From: Croceicoccus naphthovorans
GTDB taxonomy: Bacteria; Pseudomonadota; Alphaproteobacteria; Sphingomonadales; Sphingomonadaceae
DNA: 64,000 bases
Direction of reading: 5' to 3'
Assembly (NCBI RefSeq): GCF_001028705.1
Contig: NZ_CP011770.1
Location: 1,305,501 to 1,369,500, forward strand
Below, piece by piece: positions 44,822-53,921 of this stretch. The position numbers were made by a program, and so were the translations under genes. A model generated the notes under the pieces. That model searched no databases. It was not told the origin of the DNA and saw only the letters and a program-made list of their open reading frames with translations. Within the stretch, counting starts at the first letter, position 1. Every line of letters begins with the position of its first letter.

Positions 44822-44839
44822 CTGTAATATATCTGTCAT
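44822..44839 (+). promoter_or_regulatory. Near-perfect Pho box, plus-strand orientation, between phoR and tRNA-Glu
   Basis: CTGTAAT, ATAT, CTGTCAT reads on the plus strand, the best consensus match in the window, yet both neighbours (phoR and the tRNAs) are on the minus strand. It lies 26 bp before the longest phoR start. Confidence 0.6.
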
Positions 44840-44852
44840 TTTGCGGAAGGGT

Positions 44853-44927
44853 TGGTGACCCCTACGGGAATCGAACCCGTGTTTCAGCCGTGAGAGGGCC
44901 GCGTCCTGACCGCTAGACGAAGGGGCC
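44853..44927 (-). tRNA. tRNA-Glu (anticodon CTC, reads GAG)
   Basis: 75 nt with encoded CCA. Acceptor GGCCCCT pairs with AGGGGTC; the anticodon loop is CTCTCAC on a CGGCC/GGCTG stem, and the T-loop is GTTCGATTC. Differs from the upstream tRNA-Glu at only two positions. Confidence 0.95.
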
Positions 44928-44958
44928 GCGTCGCAAAGGGTGCGCGCCGTGCGCACCG

Positions 44959-45033
44959 TGGTGACCCCTACGGGAATCGAACCCGTGTTTCAGCCGTGAA
45001 AGGGCCGCGTCCTAACCGCTAGACGAAGGGGCC
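44959..45033 (-). tRNA. tRNA-Glu (anticodon TTC, reads GAA/GAG)
   Basis: 75 nt with encoded CCA, same folds as its neighbour; anticodon loop CTTTCAC. It is the first of the two in the transcript and lies 31 nt upstream of the CTC copy. Confidence 0.96.
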
Positions 45034-45053
45034 ACGTCGGTGGCAGGCCCGCG

Positions 45054-45082
45054 CACTTAGGGGGCGTATTGCGGGCGGTCAA
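45054..45082 (-). promoter_or_regulatory. Promoter of the tRNA-Glu pair
   Basis: Minus strand TTGACC (45082-45077), 17 bp, TAAGTG (45059-45054), with the first tRNA beginning 20 bp downstream. It stands in the gap after the recJ stop. Confidence 0.6.
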
Positions 45083-45113
45083 GGCTCAATTACAGGAAAT
45101 TGCAAAGCTATCG

Positions 45114-46931
45114 TCAGTCGGCAAATGCTGCATCCTCGATATGCAGCTCTGCCGCGGGGGTGCTGCCCCAGTCGTCGATCTTCGCACGGCCCACCAGCCA
45201 CAGTTTTCGGCCCCGCGACCCGTGCAGCAAAACCTGCCCCATGTCGCTTTCCTCGGCGCGAAAGGCGATAGCCTTGAACCGCGCGCCATCCGCTCCGCTG
45301 GCGATCACGCGCACATGGCCGCGACCGACAACATCGGCTTTGACGAGCGTAACCGGCCCGACCGCCACGCGCGGGGCAGGCCAGCCGACACCGTAGGGAC
45401 CTGCGGTTTCCAGCAGCGAGACGAGATCGGGTTGCAGCCCACGGGGACTGACGGAAAGATCGACCAGCATCGCCTGCGAGGCCCGTGCGCGTTCGACATC
45501 TCGGGCAAGGTGCGAATCAAGCCAGTCGGCGAGAGCGTCGATCTTGGCCTCTTCCACGGTCATGCCTGCCGCCATCGCGTGACCGCCGCCCTTGACCAAC
45601 AGGCCTTCACCACGCGCCGCGATGATCGCCGCGCCAAGGTCGACGCCGGAAATGGAGCGGCCAGACCCCTTGCCCTCGCCAGCTTCGTCGAAAGCGATAA
45701 CGATGGTGGGCTTGCCGGTCTTTTCCTTGATGCGTCCAGCCACAATGCCAATCACCCCGGGGTGCCAGCCGCGCCCCGAAAGCACCACGACCGCGCGGTT
45801 ATGCTGGCCTGCGATCTGGGCCTCCGCCGCTTCTTGTACGTCCGCCTCGATCGCGCGGCGTTCCTCATTCAGCGCGTCTAGCCGAGCTGCAATATCGCGC
45901 ACCTCGGCCTGGTCCACACCGGCCAGCAGTCGCACGCCCAGAGTCGATTCGCCTACACGGCCACCGGCGTTGATGCGGGGGCCAAGCGCGAATCCAAGGT
46001 CGCTGCATTGCGGGGCGCGATTCAGGCGGCTTGCGTCGATCAGCGCAGCCAGCCCGATGTTGTCGCGCCGGGCCATGATCTTCAGACCCTGCGCTACGAA
46101 GGCGCGATTCAGGCCATGCAGCGCGGCTACGTCGGCCACCGTGCCCAGGGCAACGAGGTCGAGCAGTCCGCGCAGATCCGGTTCGGGGCGATCCGCGAAG
46201 AAACCGCGCTGGCGCAAAGTGCGCAGCAGGGCAACGCCCAGCAGGAACGCGACACCCACGGCGGCAAGGTGGCCGTACGAGGCTGCCTCGTCGCTAGAAT
46301 CCAAACGGTTCGGATTGACCAGGGCCACCGCGCGCGGGTTCTCCGCTGCGCACTTGTGGTGATCGACTACAATGACCTCGATCCCGGCATCGTGCGCCAT
46401 GGCCAGCGCCTCATGCGCCATCGCACCGCAGTCGACGGTGACGATCAGGCTGCTGCCTTGCTCGCCCAGACGGACCAGTGCCTCGCCGGAAGGGCCATAT
46501 CCCTCCAGCAAGCGGTCGGGGATATATTGCCCCGGATCGGCCCCCAGATCGCGCAGCAAGCGCGTCAGAAGCGCGCTGCTGGTCGCCCCATCGACGTCGT
46601 AGTCACCGTAGACCGTGATCGGCTCGCCGCTCAGCACCGCCTGCGCAAGCCGGTCGGCGGCGGCATCCATATCGGCAAAAATCGACGGATCGGGCAGAAA
46701 TCCGCGCAAGGTAGGCGTACGGTGCCGCTCTATATCGTCGGGCGCGATGCCGCGCGCGGTGAAGATCTGGGTCAGCAGATCTTCACCCGCCTGCATCCCG
46801 CCGGACCCCAACGCCATATTGCCGCCGCGCCAGCGCCACGCCTTGCCGGAGAGCGACGCGGCCACGCCGCAGGCCAGCGCCTCCAGCCCGTCGCCAGCGG
46901 GGTTCGTTATCGGATCGGATCGGGATGCCAT
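45114..46931 (-). CDS. recJ: Single-stranded-DNA-specific exonuclease RecJ
   Basis: 5'-3' ssDNA exonuclease for recombination and mismatch repair. About 605 residues from the ATG at 46931 (AGGAG upstream); an in-frame GTG at 46970 is possible. The DHH phosphoesterase motifs are all there: VYGDYDVDGATSSALL, IVTVDCGAMAHEAL, VVDHH and LRTL, followed by the DHHA1 part with GRSISGVDLGAAIIAA and GGGHAMAAG, and a C-terminal OB fold. Confidence 0.96.
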   Translation of the reverse strand: MASRSDPITNPAGDGLEALACGVAASLSGKAWRWRGGNMALGSGGMQAGEDLLTQIFTARGIAPDDIERHRTPTLRGFLPDPSIFADMDAAADRLAQAVLSGEPITVYGDYDVDGATSSALLTRLLRDLGADPGQYIPDRLLEGYGPSGEALVRLGEQGSSLIVTVDCGAMAHEALAMAHDAGIEVIVVDHHKCAAENPRAVALVNPNRLDSSDEAASYGHLAAVGVAFLLGVALLRTLRQRGFFADRPEPDLRGLLDLVALGTVADVAALHGLNRAFVAQGLKIMARRDNIGLAALIDASRLNRAPQCSDLGFALGPRINAGGRVGESTLGVRLLAGVDQAEVRDIAARLDALNEERRAIEADVQEAAEAQIAGQHNRAVVVLSGRGWHPGVIGIVAGRIKEKTGKPTIVIAFDEAGEGKGSGRSISGVDLGAAIIAARGEGLLVKGGGHAMAAGMTVEEAKIDALADWLDSHLARDVERARASQAMLVDLSVSPRGLQPDLVSLLETAGPYGVGWPAPRVAVGPVTLVKADVVGRGHVRVIASGADGARFKAIAFRAEESDMGQVLLHGSRGRKLWLVGRAKIDDWGSTPAAELHIEDAAFAD

Positions 46932-47023
46932 CTCGGGAAGATACTCCTGCCGGACCCATCGCGTAAACACGGGACCGGGCGGCGCGCTTGCTTTTCCCCA
47001 AGAGACCGCTGAAACCTATTGGG

Positions 47024-47512
47024 ATGACCGCCGAACCGCTCCTCCTGATCGTATGGCATTCCCGCACCGGCGGAGCACGTGCCATGGCGGAGGCCGCCGC
47101 AGAGGCTGCGGGCGCTAAGGCCCGATTGCTTCATTGCACTGATGCCGATGCAGCAGCGATGCTGGCTGCGCAGGGCTATCTTTTCGTCTGCCCCGAAAAT
47201 CTGGCGAGTATGACCGGAGCGATGAAAGAGTTCTTTGATACGACCTACTATCCGCTGCTCGGCCAGATCGAGGGGCGCGCTTTTGCGACTGCCATCGCGG
47301 CAGGGTCGGATGGAGAGGGCGCCACGCGGCAGATCGACCGGATTGTAGCGGGCTGGCGGCTGAAACGCGTAGCGGATCCGCTGATCGTGAACTTTGCGGC
47401 GCAGACGCCCGAGGCTATACTGGCAGCGAAATCTTTGCCGGAAAAAGCGCGTCAAGAATGCGCCGATATGGGGGCCGCTTTGGGGGAGGGGCTAAGCATC
47501 GGTCTGTTCTGA
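47024..47512 (+). CDS. Flavodoxin-fold NAD(P)H oxidoreductase family protein
   Basis: 162 residues from the ATG at 47024. The N-terminal LLLIVWHSRTGGARAMAEAA resembles the FMN phosphate-binding loop of flavodoxin/FMN-reductase proteins, and LFVCPENLASMTGAMKEFFD followed by FATAIAAGSDGEGATRQID the flavin isoalloxazine region. Probably a small FMN reductase or flavodoxin; physiological partner unknown. Divergent from recJ. Confidence 0.82.
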   Translation: MTAEPLLLIVWHSRTGGARAMAEAAAEAAGAKARLLHCTDADAAAMLAAQGYLFVCPENLASMTGAMKEFFDTTYYPLLGQIEGRAFATAIAAGSDGEGATRQIDRIVAGWRLKRVADPLIVNFAAQTPEAILAAKSLPEKARQECADMGAALGEGLSIGLF

Positions 47513-47612
47513 TTATGCGCAACGAATACATAAAATTTGTTGTTACGTCTCAATCTCGGGCGGATTGTTCATGGCGATTGCCTAACAGGCATTAACGGTC
47601 TTAACGACAACA

Positions 47613-47629
47613 ATGTCCATCGTGGACAT
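47613..47629. repeat. Inverted repeat upstream of the 47705 gene
   Basis: ATGTCCA (47613-47619) and TGGACAT (47623-47629) are perfect inverted repeats three bases apart, 76 bp before the gene: a possible operator. The rest of 47513-47704 is a leader region with no gene. Confidence 0.35.
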
Positions 47630-47704
47630 ATCGGACCTTTGGGGGGTCGACGAGAAATCGAGGGTCGGCATAGCGTCGCGCTTCAGCGGCAGGAGCCTGT
47701 AAAC

Positions 47705-48463
47705 ATGCCAGAGGGCAGGGGATATTTTGCGAAAGGCGCCGGGGCCGCGCCTTCCATCGGCTACGTCCTCTGGTTCGATGGGGCGGCGCCCGATCGTCGC
47801 AAGCTGGCCGACCTATTGGCGCTGGCTGGCTTTGATGCCGACAGCGTGTCGGGAAACGATTCGGACATGGTCGTGTCGGTCGATGGGCATCGCCTGCTCG
47901 TGTCGAAGGCTTCGGATGGAGATTGGCCTGGTTGCGATCGTCCGCAAAGCCATTTCGATATTCGGCCCGACCTTCTGGAAAAGGGCGAGACGGTCAAGAT
48001 TGCGTTGGTCGATGATCCGGGGCGTGGCTGGACTTTGGAGTCGGTCTTGACCGCATCCCGCTTGGCGCTTGCGATGGCGGCGGATGAAGGCTTTTTCGCC
48101 GCCGGATGGGTCCCCGCCTCCGCGGCGATGTCGGCGGACTATTTCGTTAAAGTGATTACCGGCTGGCTCGGAGGCGGAGCGTTTCCCGCGCTCGGTCTCG
48201 TCGGGATGACGGCGGATGCTGGCGGCACTCTGGTCAGCACCGGGCTATCGCTTTTCTGCGGGCAGGAACTGACCATTCCCGCCTCTTCCGACCTGTCGGG
48301 CTTGGATCGCGCAAGGGTCGCGATCAGGTTTATTAATTACCTGGTGGTAAACGGCCCGGTCGAGCATGAAGACACCATCGAAATCGAGGGATATGGCGGT
48401 TTCGAGATTGCTCCATTTGCGAACGGTTCAAAAATTAACCTAAAAAGGACACCAATTTTTTAA
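47705..48463 (+). CDS. DUF4261-like protein of unknown function
   Basis: 252 residues from the ATG at 47705 (AGGAG ten bases upstream). No signal peptide or membrane segment. Features such as ALGLVGMTADAGGTLVSTGL, SLFCGQELTIP and the end INYLVVNGPVEHEDTIEIEG resemble the DUF4261 family layout, where a Y/S-T-G-L stretch precedes a conserved NG-hD-G/E-T-h segment. The match is my reading, not a search result. A small AHH-type nuclease gene follows 61 nt downstream; whether they work together is unknown. Confidence 0.6.
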   Translation: MPEGRGYFAKGAGAAPSIGYVLWFDGAAPDRRKLADLLALAGFDADSVSGNDSDMVVSVDGHRLLVSKASDGDWPGCDRPQSHFDIRPDLLEKGETVKIALVDDPGRGWTLESVLTASRLALAMAADEGFFAAGWVPASAAMSADYFVKVITGWLGGGAFPALGLVGMTADAGGTLVSTGLSLFCGQELTIPASSDLSGLDRARVAIRFINYLVVNGPVEHEDTIEIEGYGGFEIAPFANGSKINLKRTPIF

Positions 48464-48524
48464 ACTCTCTCTCCGAGACGTTAATTGAGGGACGGGAGAA
48501 GCTGCTATTGGTGTACCAACGATC

Positions 48525-49025
48525 ATGCGTCGTTTTTCCATGGTTAATCGCCCGGGTTCGCGGGGCTTTCGGCGCGACTGGCAAAAGCACCATTTGGTGC
48601 CCAGACAGCTGTTGCGGGTCCGCAGCCTAGCGGTCATGCTCTCGTCCGTTGCCCCGCGCGCGGTTTGGTTTGACGATTTCAACGCGAACGGCATCCTTTT
48701 GCCGGCCACGGAAAAGGCTGCGATGAATAACAGATTGCCGCTGCACCGGGGGCCGCACAGGATTTATAACGAACTGGTGCTCGAAAGGGTCGGCGCAGTC
48801 GAAATGGAATGGTCGCAGGCAAGGCTCAGGAATGAGCGGAAGGCGCGTAGTGCCGCCCTTTCGCGCATCCGGCTGGTGCAGCGCGGTCTTGCCCGACGGT
48901 TGAAGGGCGAGGGCAAGAGCCCGATGGTGCTGAACCGCCGCGATCCTATCGGACACGGCGTGGACTTTGCCCATCTTGACGCAATGGCCGAAGCGCTGTG
49001 GGGCGCAACGGGCGGAAACGGCTGA
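48525..49025 (+). CDS. AHH-type HNH nuclease domain protein
   Basis: 166 residues, almost wholly one domain. DWQKHHLVPRQLL, then FDDFNANGILLPATE and LPLHRGPHRIYNELV form the AHH/HNH nuclease signature: paired His, an Asn, and a late H-x-G-x-H-x-x-Y-N. In other bacteria this domain is the toxic tip of polymorphic toxins. Here it stands alone, without secretion signal, repeats or an identifiable immunity gene. A housekeeping or restriction-like nuclease is equally possible. The ribosome site is poor; an in-frame ATG at 48540 is an alternative. Confidence 0.72.
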   Translation: MRRFSMVNRPGSRGFRRDWQKHHLVPRQLLRVRSLAVMLSSVAPRAVWFDDFNANGILLPATEKAAMNNRLPLHRGPHRIYNELVLERVGAVEMEWSQARLRNERKARSAALSRIRLVQRGLARRLKGEGKSPMVLNRRDPIGHGVDFAHLDAMAEALWGATGGNG

Positions 49026-49053
49026 ACCGCCTCTCGCCCGCTTCGTTACTTCC

Positions 49054-50733
49054 CTAACTCGCCGGATGTACCGCGTTTGCGGCGCTCAGGATCGCACGCA
49101 CGCTGGCGGTGGCTACGTCGGCGCTGATGCCCACGCCCCAGACGATATCGCCGCTTGCCGTCATGCACTCCACATAGGCCGCCGCCTTGGCATCGCTGCC
49201 CTTCGATAGCGCGTGTTCGGTGTAGTCTAGCACTTCCATCGTAACCCCGAACGCTTCGGAAAGCGTGGCGATTACCGAAGAGATCAACCCGTTGCCCCGG
49301 CCCGAGACCGTCCGTTCCTTGCCGCCTTCGCTGACCGTGCCGGTGAAGACGCGGGTGCCGTCCTTGGTGCGCTGTTCCTCATAATCGACCAGCTGGAAAT
49401 GCTGCGGCCGGGACAGGTGGTATTCGTGCTGAAACGCATCCCAGATATCGGCGGCGTTTAGTTCCCGACCTGTCTCGTCGGCCATGCGCTGCACGGCTTT
49501 CGAGAAATGCGCCTGCATTCGCTTGGGCAGTTTCAGCCCGCGATCCTGTTCCAGAACCCACGCGAAGCCGCCTTTGCCGCTCTGCGAGTTCACGCGGATA
49601 ACAGCCTCGTAATTGCGGCCCAGATCGGCGGGGTCGATCGGCAGGTAGGGAACGCGCCAGTACTGGTCGTTCTGCTGCTCGTTCGCTTCGAACCCCTTCT
49701 TGATCGCGTCCTGGTGGCTGCCCGAAAACGCGGTGAAGACCAGTTCGCCGCCATAGGGGTGGCGCTGATGCACGGGGATCTGGTTGCAGTATTCGACCGT
49801 CTCGATCACCTCGTCGATGTTCGAGAAGTCGAGGCCGGGATCGACCCCTTGCGTGTACATGTTCAGCGCCACGGTCACGAGGCAGCAGTTGCCTGTCCGC
49901 TCGCCATTGCCGAACAAACAGCCCTCTACACGGTCCGCACCCGCCATCACGCCCAGTTCGGCGGCAGCCACGCCAGTGCCGCGGTCGTTATGGGTATGCA
50001 GGCTAATCACCGCACTGTCGCGATTGGGCAGGTTGCGGCAGAAATACTCGATCTGGTCGGCATAGACGTTGGGCGTCGCGCATTCGACCGTCGCGGGCAG
50101 GTTCAGGATGATCGGCCGCTCGGGCGTCGGCTGCAGGATCTGCATCACCGCCTCGCAGCACTCGATGCTGAAATCCAGCTCCGCCGTGCTGAACGTTTCG
50201 GGCGAATATTCGAAGTGCCAGTCGGTGTCGGGGTACTTCGCCGCCTCGTCACGGATGACCTTGGCGCCTGCCTCGGCAATGCCGCGCACTTCGTCCTTGC
50301 TCATCTTGAACACGATATCGCGCCACGCGGGGCTGACCGCGTTGTAGACGTGGACGATGGCCTGCTTCGCGCCCTGCAGACTTTCGAAGCTCCGCTTGAT
50401 CAGGTCTTCGCGGCTTTGCGTCAGGACCTGCACGATCACGTCGTCGGGAATGCGGCCCGAACGGACGAGGTTCTGGATAAAGTCGAACTCGGTCGCGCCC
50501 GCCGCCGGAAAACCGACCTCGATCTCTTTCAGGCCGACCTTGACCAGAAGATCGAAGAAGCGGTTCTTCTTCACGCTGTCCATCGGATCAATCAGCGACT
50601 GGTTGCCATCGCGCATGTCGGTCGACAGCCAGCGCGGCGGCTTTGTGATGGTCGCATTAGGCCAGGTCCGATCGGGAATGTCGATCGTGGGGAAGGGGCG
50701 GTATTTGACCTGCGGGTCTTGCAGCATCGTCAT
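49054..50733 (-). CDS. leuA: 2-isopropylmalate synthase
   Basis: First step of leucine synthesis: condenses acetyl-CoA with 2-oxoisovalerate. 559 residues of the shorter LeuA2 type. HMGL-like barrel motifs: STDMRDGNQSLIDPM (metal/substrate binding), EVGFPAAGATEFDF, HTHNDRGTGVAAAELG and GCLFGNGERTGNC. The C-terminal regulatory domain (EHALSKGSDAKAAAYVECM) should sense leucine. A leucine-codon leader and alternative hairpins lie upstream. Starts at 50733 or at the ATG at 50727. Confidence 0.96.
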   Translation of the reverse strand: MTMLQDPQVKYRPFPTIDIPDRTWPNATITKPPRWLSTDMRDGNQSLIDPMDSVKKNRFFDLLVKVGLKEIEVGFPAAGATEFDFIQNLVRSGRIPDDVIVQVLTQSREDLIKRSFESLQGAKQAIVHVYNAVSPAWRDIVFKMSKDEVRGIAEAGAKVIRDEAAKYPDTDWHFEYSPETFSTAELDFSIECCEAVMQILQPTPERPIILNLPATVECATPNVYADQIEYFCRNLPNRDSAVISLHTHNDRGTGVAAAELGVMAGADRVEGCLFGNGERTGNCCLVTVALNMYTQGVDPGLDFSNIDEVIETVEYCNQIPVHQRHPYGGELVFTAFSGSHQDAIKKGFEANEQQNDQYWRVPYLPIDPADLGRNYEAVIRVNSQSGKGGFAWVLEQDRGLKLPKRMQAHFSKAVQRMADETGRELNAADIWDAFQHEYHLSRPQHFQLVDYEEQRTKDGTRVFTGTVSEGGKERTVSGRGNGLISSVIATLSEAFGVTMEVLDYTEHALSKGSDAKAAAYVECMTASGDIVWGVGISADVATASVRAILSAANAVHPAS

Positions 50734-50778
50734 TTTATGAACTTCTTGGCTGTTTCGAACTGTGGTGCGGCTTCAAGT

Positions 50779-50832
50779 CCCCCGGGCGACAAGCGCGCCG
50801 CCCGCGGACAGCGCAAAGGTCACGCCCGGGGG
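50779..50832 (-). promoter_or_regulatory. Attenuator-like alternative hairpins in the leuA leader
   Basis: Transcript segment A (CCCCCGGGCG, 50832-50823), within the end of the leader peptide, pairs perfectly over 10 bp with C (CGCCCGGGGG, 50788-50779). B (CGGGCG, 50804-50799) pairs with the first six bases of C. A ribosome finishing leuL would cover A and let B-C form; stalling at the Leu codons would free A. No T-run follows C, so termination may be Rho-assisted. Confidence 0.65.
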
Positions 50833-50885
50833 CGTGTAAGTCGAAGCAGTAGGCCAAAAGCCGAAGGGATGCGCATCACGGTCAT
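50820..50885 (-). CDS. leuL: leuA leader peptide
   Basis: A 21-codon frame, MTVMRIPSAFGL then LLRLTRPRA, with leucine at positions 12, 13, 14 and 16 encoded CTA CTG CTT (CGA) CTT. Clustered Leu codons immediately before alternative hairpins are the classical design of a leucine attenuator; analogous leaders are common in front of leuA in alphaproteobacteria. There is no strong ribosome site in front of either the first ATG or the ATG at codon 4. The remainder of 50886-51044 shows no gene. Confidence 0.65.
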   Translation of the reverse strand: MTVMRIPSAFGLLLRLTRPRA

Positions 50886-51044
50886 TTCGCAAGTGGCTAT
50901 GCTGTGTCGGTTCCCGTTTGTCCAGCCCGGATTCGCCGGGACTGCGCGGGCAGCATAAGCGCTGGAAGTTGACGAAGTTGACACGGGTAAGTGAAATTCC
51001 GTCGATCAATCCATTCGCATTGATCGGATATGGCAATTGAGAGG

Positions 51045-51091
51045 GGGGCGGAACGGCAGGACATGCGAAACAGCCTGCCGCATTCCGCCCC
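51045..51091 (-). terminator. Long hairpin after the I78 inhibitor gene
   Basis: GGGGCGGAA and GGCAGG (51045-51060) pair with CCTGCC and TTCCGCCCC (51074-51091), with a small internal mismatch. It stands 24 bp beyond the stop of the minus-strand lipoprotein gene and separates it from the leuA leader. Confidence 0.65.
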
Positions 51092-51114
51092 TGTAGGACA
51101 GCATCACGCCGCGG

Positions 51115-51513
51115 TCAGTAGCAATCGACCTTCGTGATCACGCCATCGGCATCGGTCGAGACGTTCAGCCGACCTTCACGCAAGTCGTCGGTGATCGCAT
51201 CGTCCGGACCGATTACGCGTATCCCGTCCGGCGCTATGCCTTGCAGAACGGTCTTGATATCGGTGGTGATCGCCTGCCCAACATAGACAACCGCGCGATC
51301 CGCGCCGCAGCGCTCGGGCAGGATGCCATAGCAGTTCGATCCCGACGGACGATCCGCGTCGGCCCAGCCGGGGCAGGATTCGGGCGGCTGCCATGTCGCC
51401 GATGCCAGCGTTTCGGTCGGCGATGGCGTCCCGGCGGGCGGGTCGCCCGGTTCCTGCGCGCTGCAAGCGGCGATAAGGGGCAGGGCGAGCAGGGCGAATG
51501 CGGGGCGGCGCAT
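51115..51513 (-). CDS. I78-family peptidase inhibitor lipoprotein
   Basis: 132 residues. A lipoprotein signal, MRRPAFALLALPLIAACS, has the lipobox IAAC. The mature end matches the I78 inhibitor fold: VVYVGQAITTDIKTVL, RVIGPDDAITDDLREGRLNV and the terminal STDADGVITKVDC, with two further cysteines in the linker. I78 proteins inhibit serine proteases in fungi and bacteria; the target here is unknown. Its ATG overlaps the yceI stop (TGATG), so the two are translated together in the envelope. Confidence 0.85.
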   Translation of the reverse strand: MRRPAFALLALPLIAACSAQEPGDPPAGTPSPTETLASATWQPPESCPGWADADRPSGSNCYGILPERCGADRAVVYVGQAITTDIKTVLQGIAPDGIRVIGPDDAITDDLREGRLNVSTDADGVITKVDCY

Positions 51514-52160
51514 CACTGCTTCTCAAACGCGGCGGTGATGTCCAGTTCCACTTCGTCCGAGACGAGCGGGATGGCCATGTCGATACCGAACGTGCTGCGC
51601 TTCAACAGCGCGCGACCTTCGAAGCCCACCGTTTCCTTGTTGCTCATCGGCGCAGGTCCGGCCCCGGTAAAGGTCGCGTTGATCGCGACCGGGGCGGTCA
51701 CGCCGTTCAGCGTCAGGTCGCCGACGATCTGTGCGGTCATCGGCCCGGTTGGCGTGACCATCGTCGATACGAAGCGCGCAGGGGCGGGGGATGGGCCGAA
51801 GAAGTCGGGCTTGCCCCCGTCCTTGCCCGCGCGCAGCAAGTGCTCGGTCAATCCCGCGCTAGCGGTGGTGACGCTGGCAACGGGGATAGTGACGTCGACT
51901 TTGGCAGCAGAAAGGTTCGCCGGGTCTAGGTCCAGCGTGCCGGTGACATCGCCGAAAATGCCGAAATAGTCGTTGAACCCAAGGTGATTGACCCGCCAGC
52001 CGACCAGGGTGTGGTGCGGATCGGTGGCGTAGCTTCCCGCCTTTACCAGCGCCGGATCGGGCTGGCCCAGCGCGAATTGCGGTGCATCGCCTTGCGCAAC
52101 AAGGGCGGAGACCGGAACGGTGAGGCAGGCGGCGGCAATGGCGATCAATGTGCGACGCAT
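51513..52160 (-). CDS. YceI-family periplasmic protein
   Basis: 215 residues from the ATG at 52160, with AAGGG upstream. Signal peptide MRRTLIAIAAACLTVPVSAL. The lipocalin-like YceI fold is marked by YATDPHHTLVGWRVNHLGF, a glycine-rich GDVTGTLDLDPANLSAAKVD and GRALLKRSTFGIDMAIP. YceI proteins bind isoprenoid-type ligands such as polyprenols or ubiquinone in the periplasm; the physiological role is unsettled. Coupled to the I78 lipoprotein gene. Confidence 0.92.
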   Translation of the reverse strand: MRRTLIAIAAACLTVPVSALVAQGDAPQFALGQPDPALVKAGSYATDPHHTLVGWRVNHLGFNDYFGIFGDVTGTLDLDPANLSAAKVDVTIPVASVTTASAGLTEHLLRAGKDGGKPDFFGPSPAPARFVSTMVTPTGPMTAQIVGDLTLNGVTAPVAINATFTGAGPAPMSNKETVGFEGRALLKRSTFGIDMAIPLVSDEVELDITAAFEKQ

Positions 52161-52198
52161 GGAAACCCTTTTGTGGACGTGTTGGCGCAACGCTAACG

Positions 52199-52235
52199 AA
52201 AAAGGCCCGCGCATCAAGCGGATGATGCGCAGGCC
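52199..52235 (-). terminator. Rho-independent terminator of ilvC
   Basis: Minus strand GGCC, then GCGCATCA, loop, TGATGCGC and GGCC, followed by TTTTT. A textbook hairpin placed 28 bp past the ilvC stop. Confidence 0.88.
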
Positions 52236-52262
52236 TTCAATATTCGGCTTATTGGAAAAAGA

Positions 52263-53369
<1,107 letters not shown>

Positions 53370-53405
53370 TCAAATGTATCGTATGAGACGAAATTGGACC
53401 CGGCG

Positions 53406-53921
53406 TTACGCTCCGTTCACGCCGCGCATCATGCCCACGATGCCGGTGCGACCGACTTCGACAAGGCCAAGCTGGCGCATCAGCGAAACGAAGCTGTCGA
53501 TCTTCTCCGGCGCGCCGGTGATTTCGAAGATGAAGCTCTCGGTCGTGCTGTCCACCACCTTGGCGCGGAAAACGTCGGCAAGGCGCAGTGCCTCTACCCG
53601 CGTGTCGCCTTGCCCGGCGACCTTGACCAGCGCCAGTTCGCGTTCAACGTGCGGGCCCAGTTCGGTCAGGTCGGCTACCTTGTGAACCGGGACCAGGCGT
53701 TCCAGCTGGGCATGGATCTGGTCGATCACTTCGGGCGGGCCGTGGGTGACGATGGTGATCCGCGAAACGGTATGGTTCTCGCTGATATCGGCGACCGTCA
53801 GGCTGTCGATATTGTACCCGCGCGCCGTAAACAGGCCCGCGATCTTGGCGAGGATGCCGCTTTCGTTATCGACGGTGATGGCAAGGACGTGGCGCTCCGC
53901 CGCGCGTTTTTCGATATGCAT
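53406..53921 (-). CDS. ilvN: Acetolactate synthase regulatory subunit
   Basis: Valine-sensing small subunit that activates IlvB, 171 residues. The N-terminal ACT domain reads VDNESGILAKIAGLFTARGYNIDSLTV, followed by the second ACT-like half KVADLTELGPHVERELALVKV. Its ATG overlaps the ilvB stop by one base (TGATG), giving translational coupling. Symbol ilvH would be equally valid. Confidence 0.96.
   Translation of the reverse strand: MHIEKRAAERHVLAITVDNESGILAKIAGLFTARGYNIDSLTVADISENHTVSRITIVTHGPPEVIDQIHAQLERLVPVHKVADLTELGPHVERELALVKVAGQGDTRVEALRLADVFRAKVVDSTTESFIFEITGAPEKIDSFVSLMRQLGLVEVGRTGIVGMMRGVNGA

Noticed and set aside
47592..47605. CtrA-like TTAA...TTAAC repeat
   Set aside because: The spacing is five bases, not the seven required for a CtrA box.
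50773..51036. 87-codon frame across the leuA leader
   Set aside because: It runs in another frame through the leader peptide and hairpins, without a ribosome site. The leucine-rich leader explains the region better.
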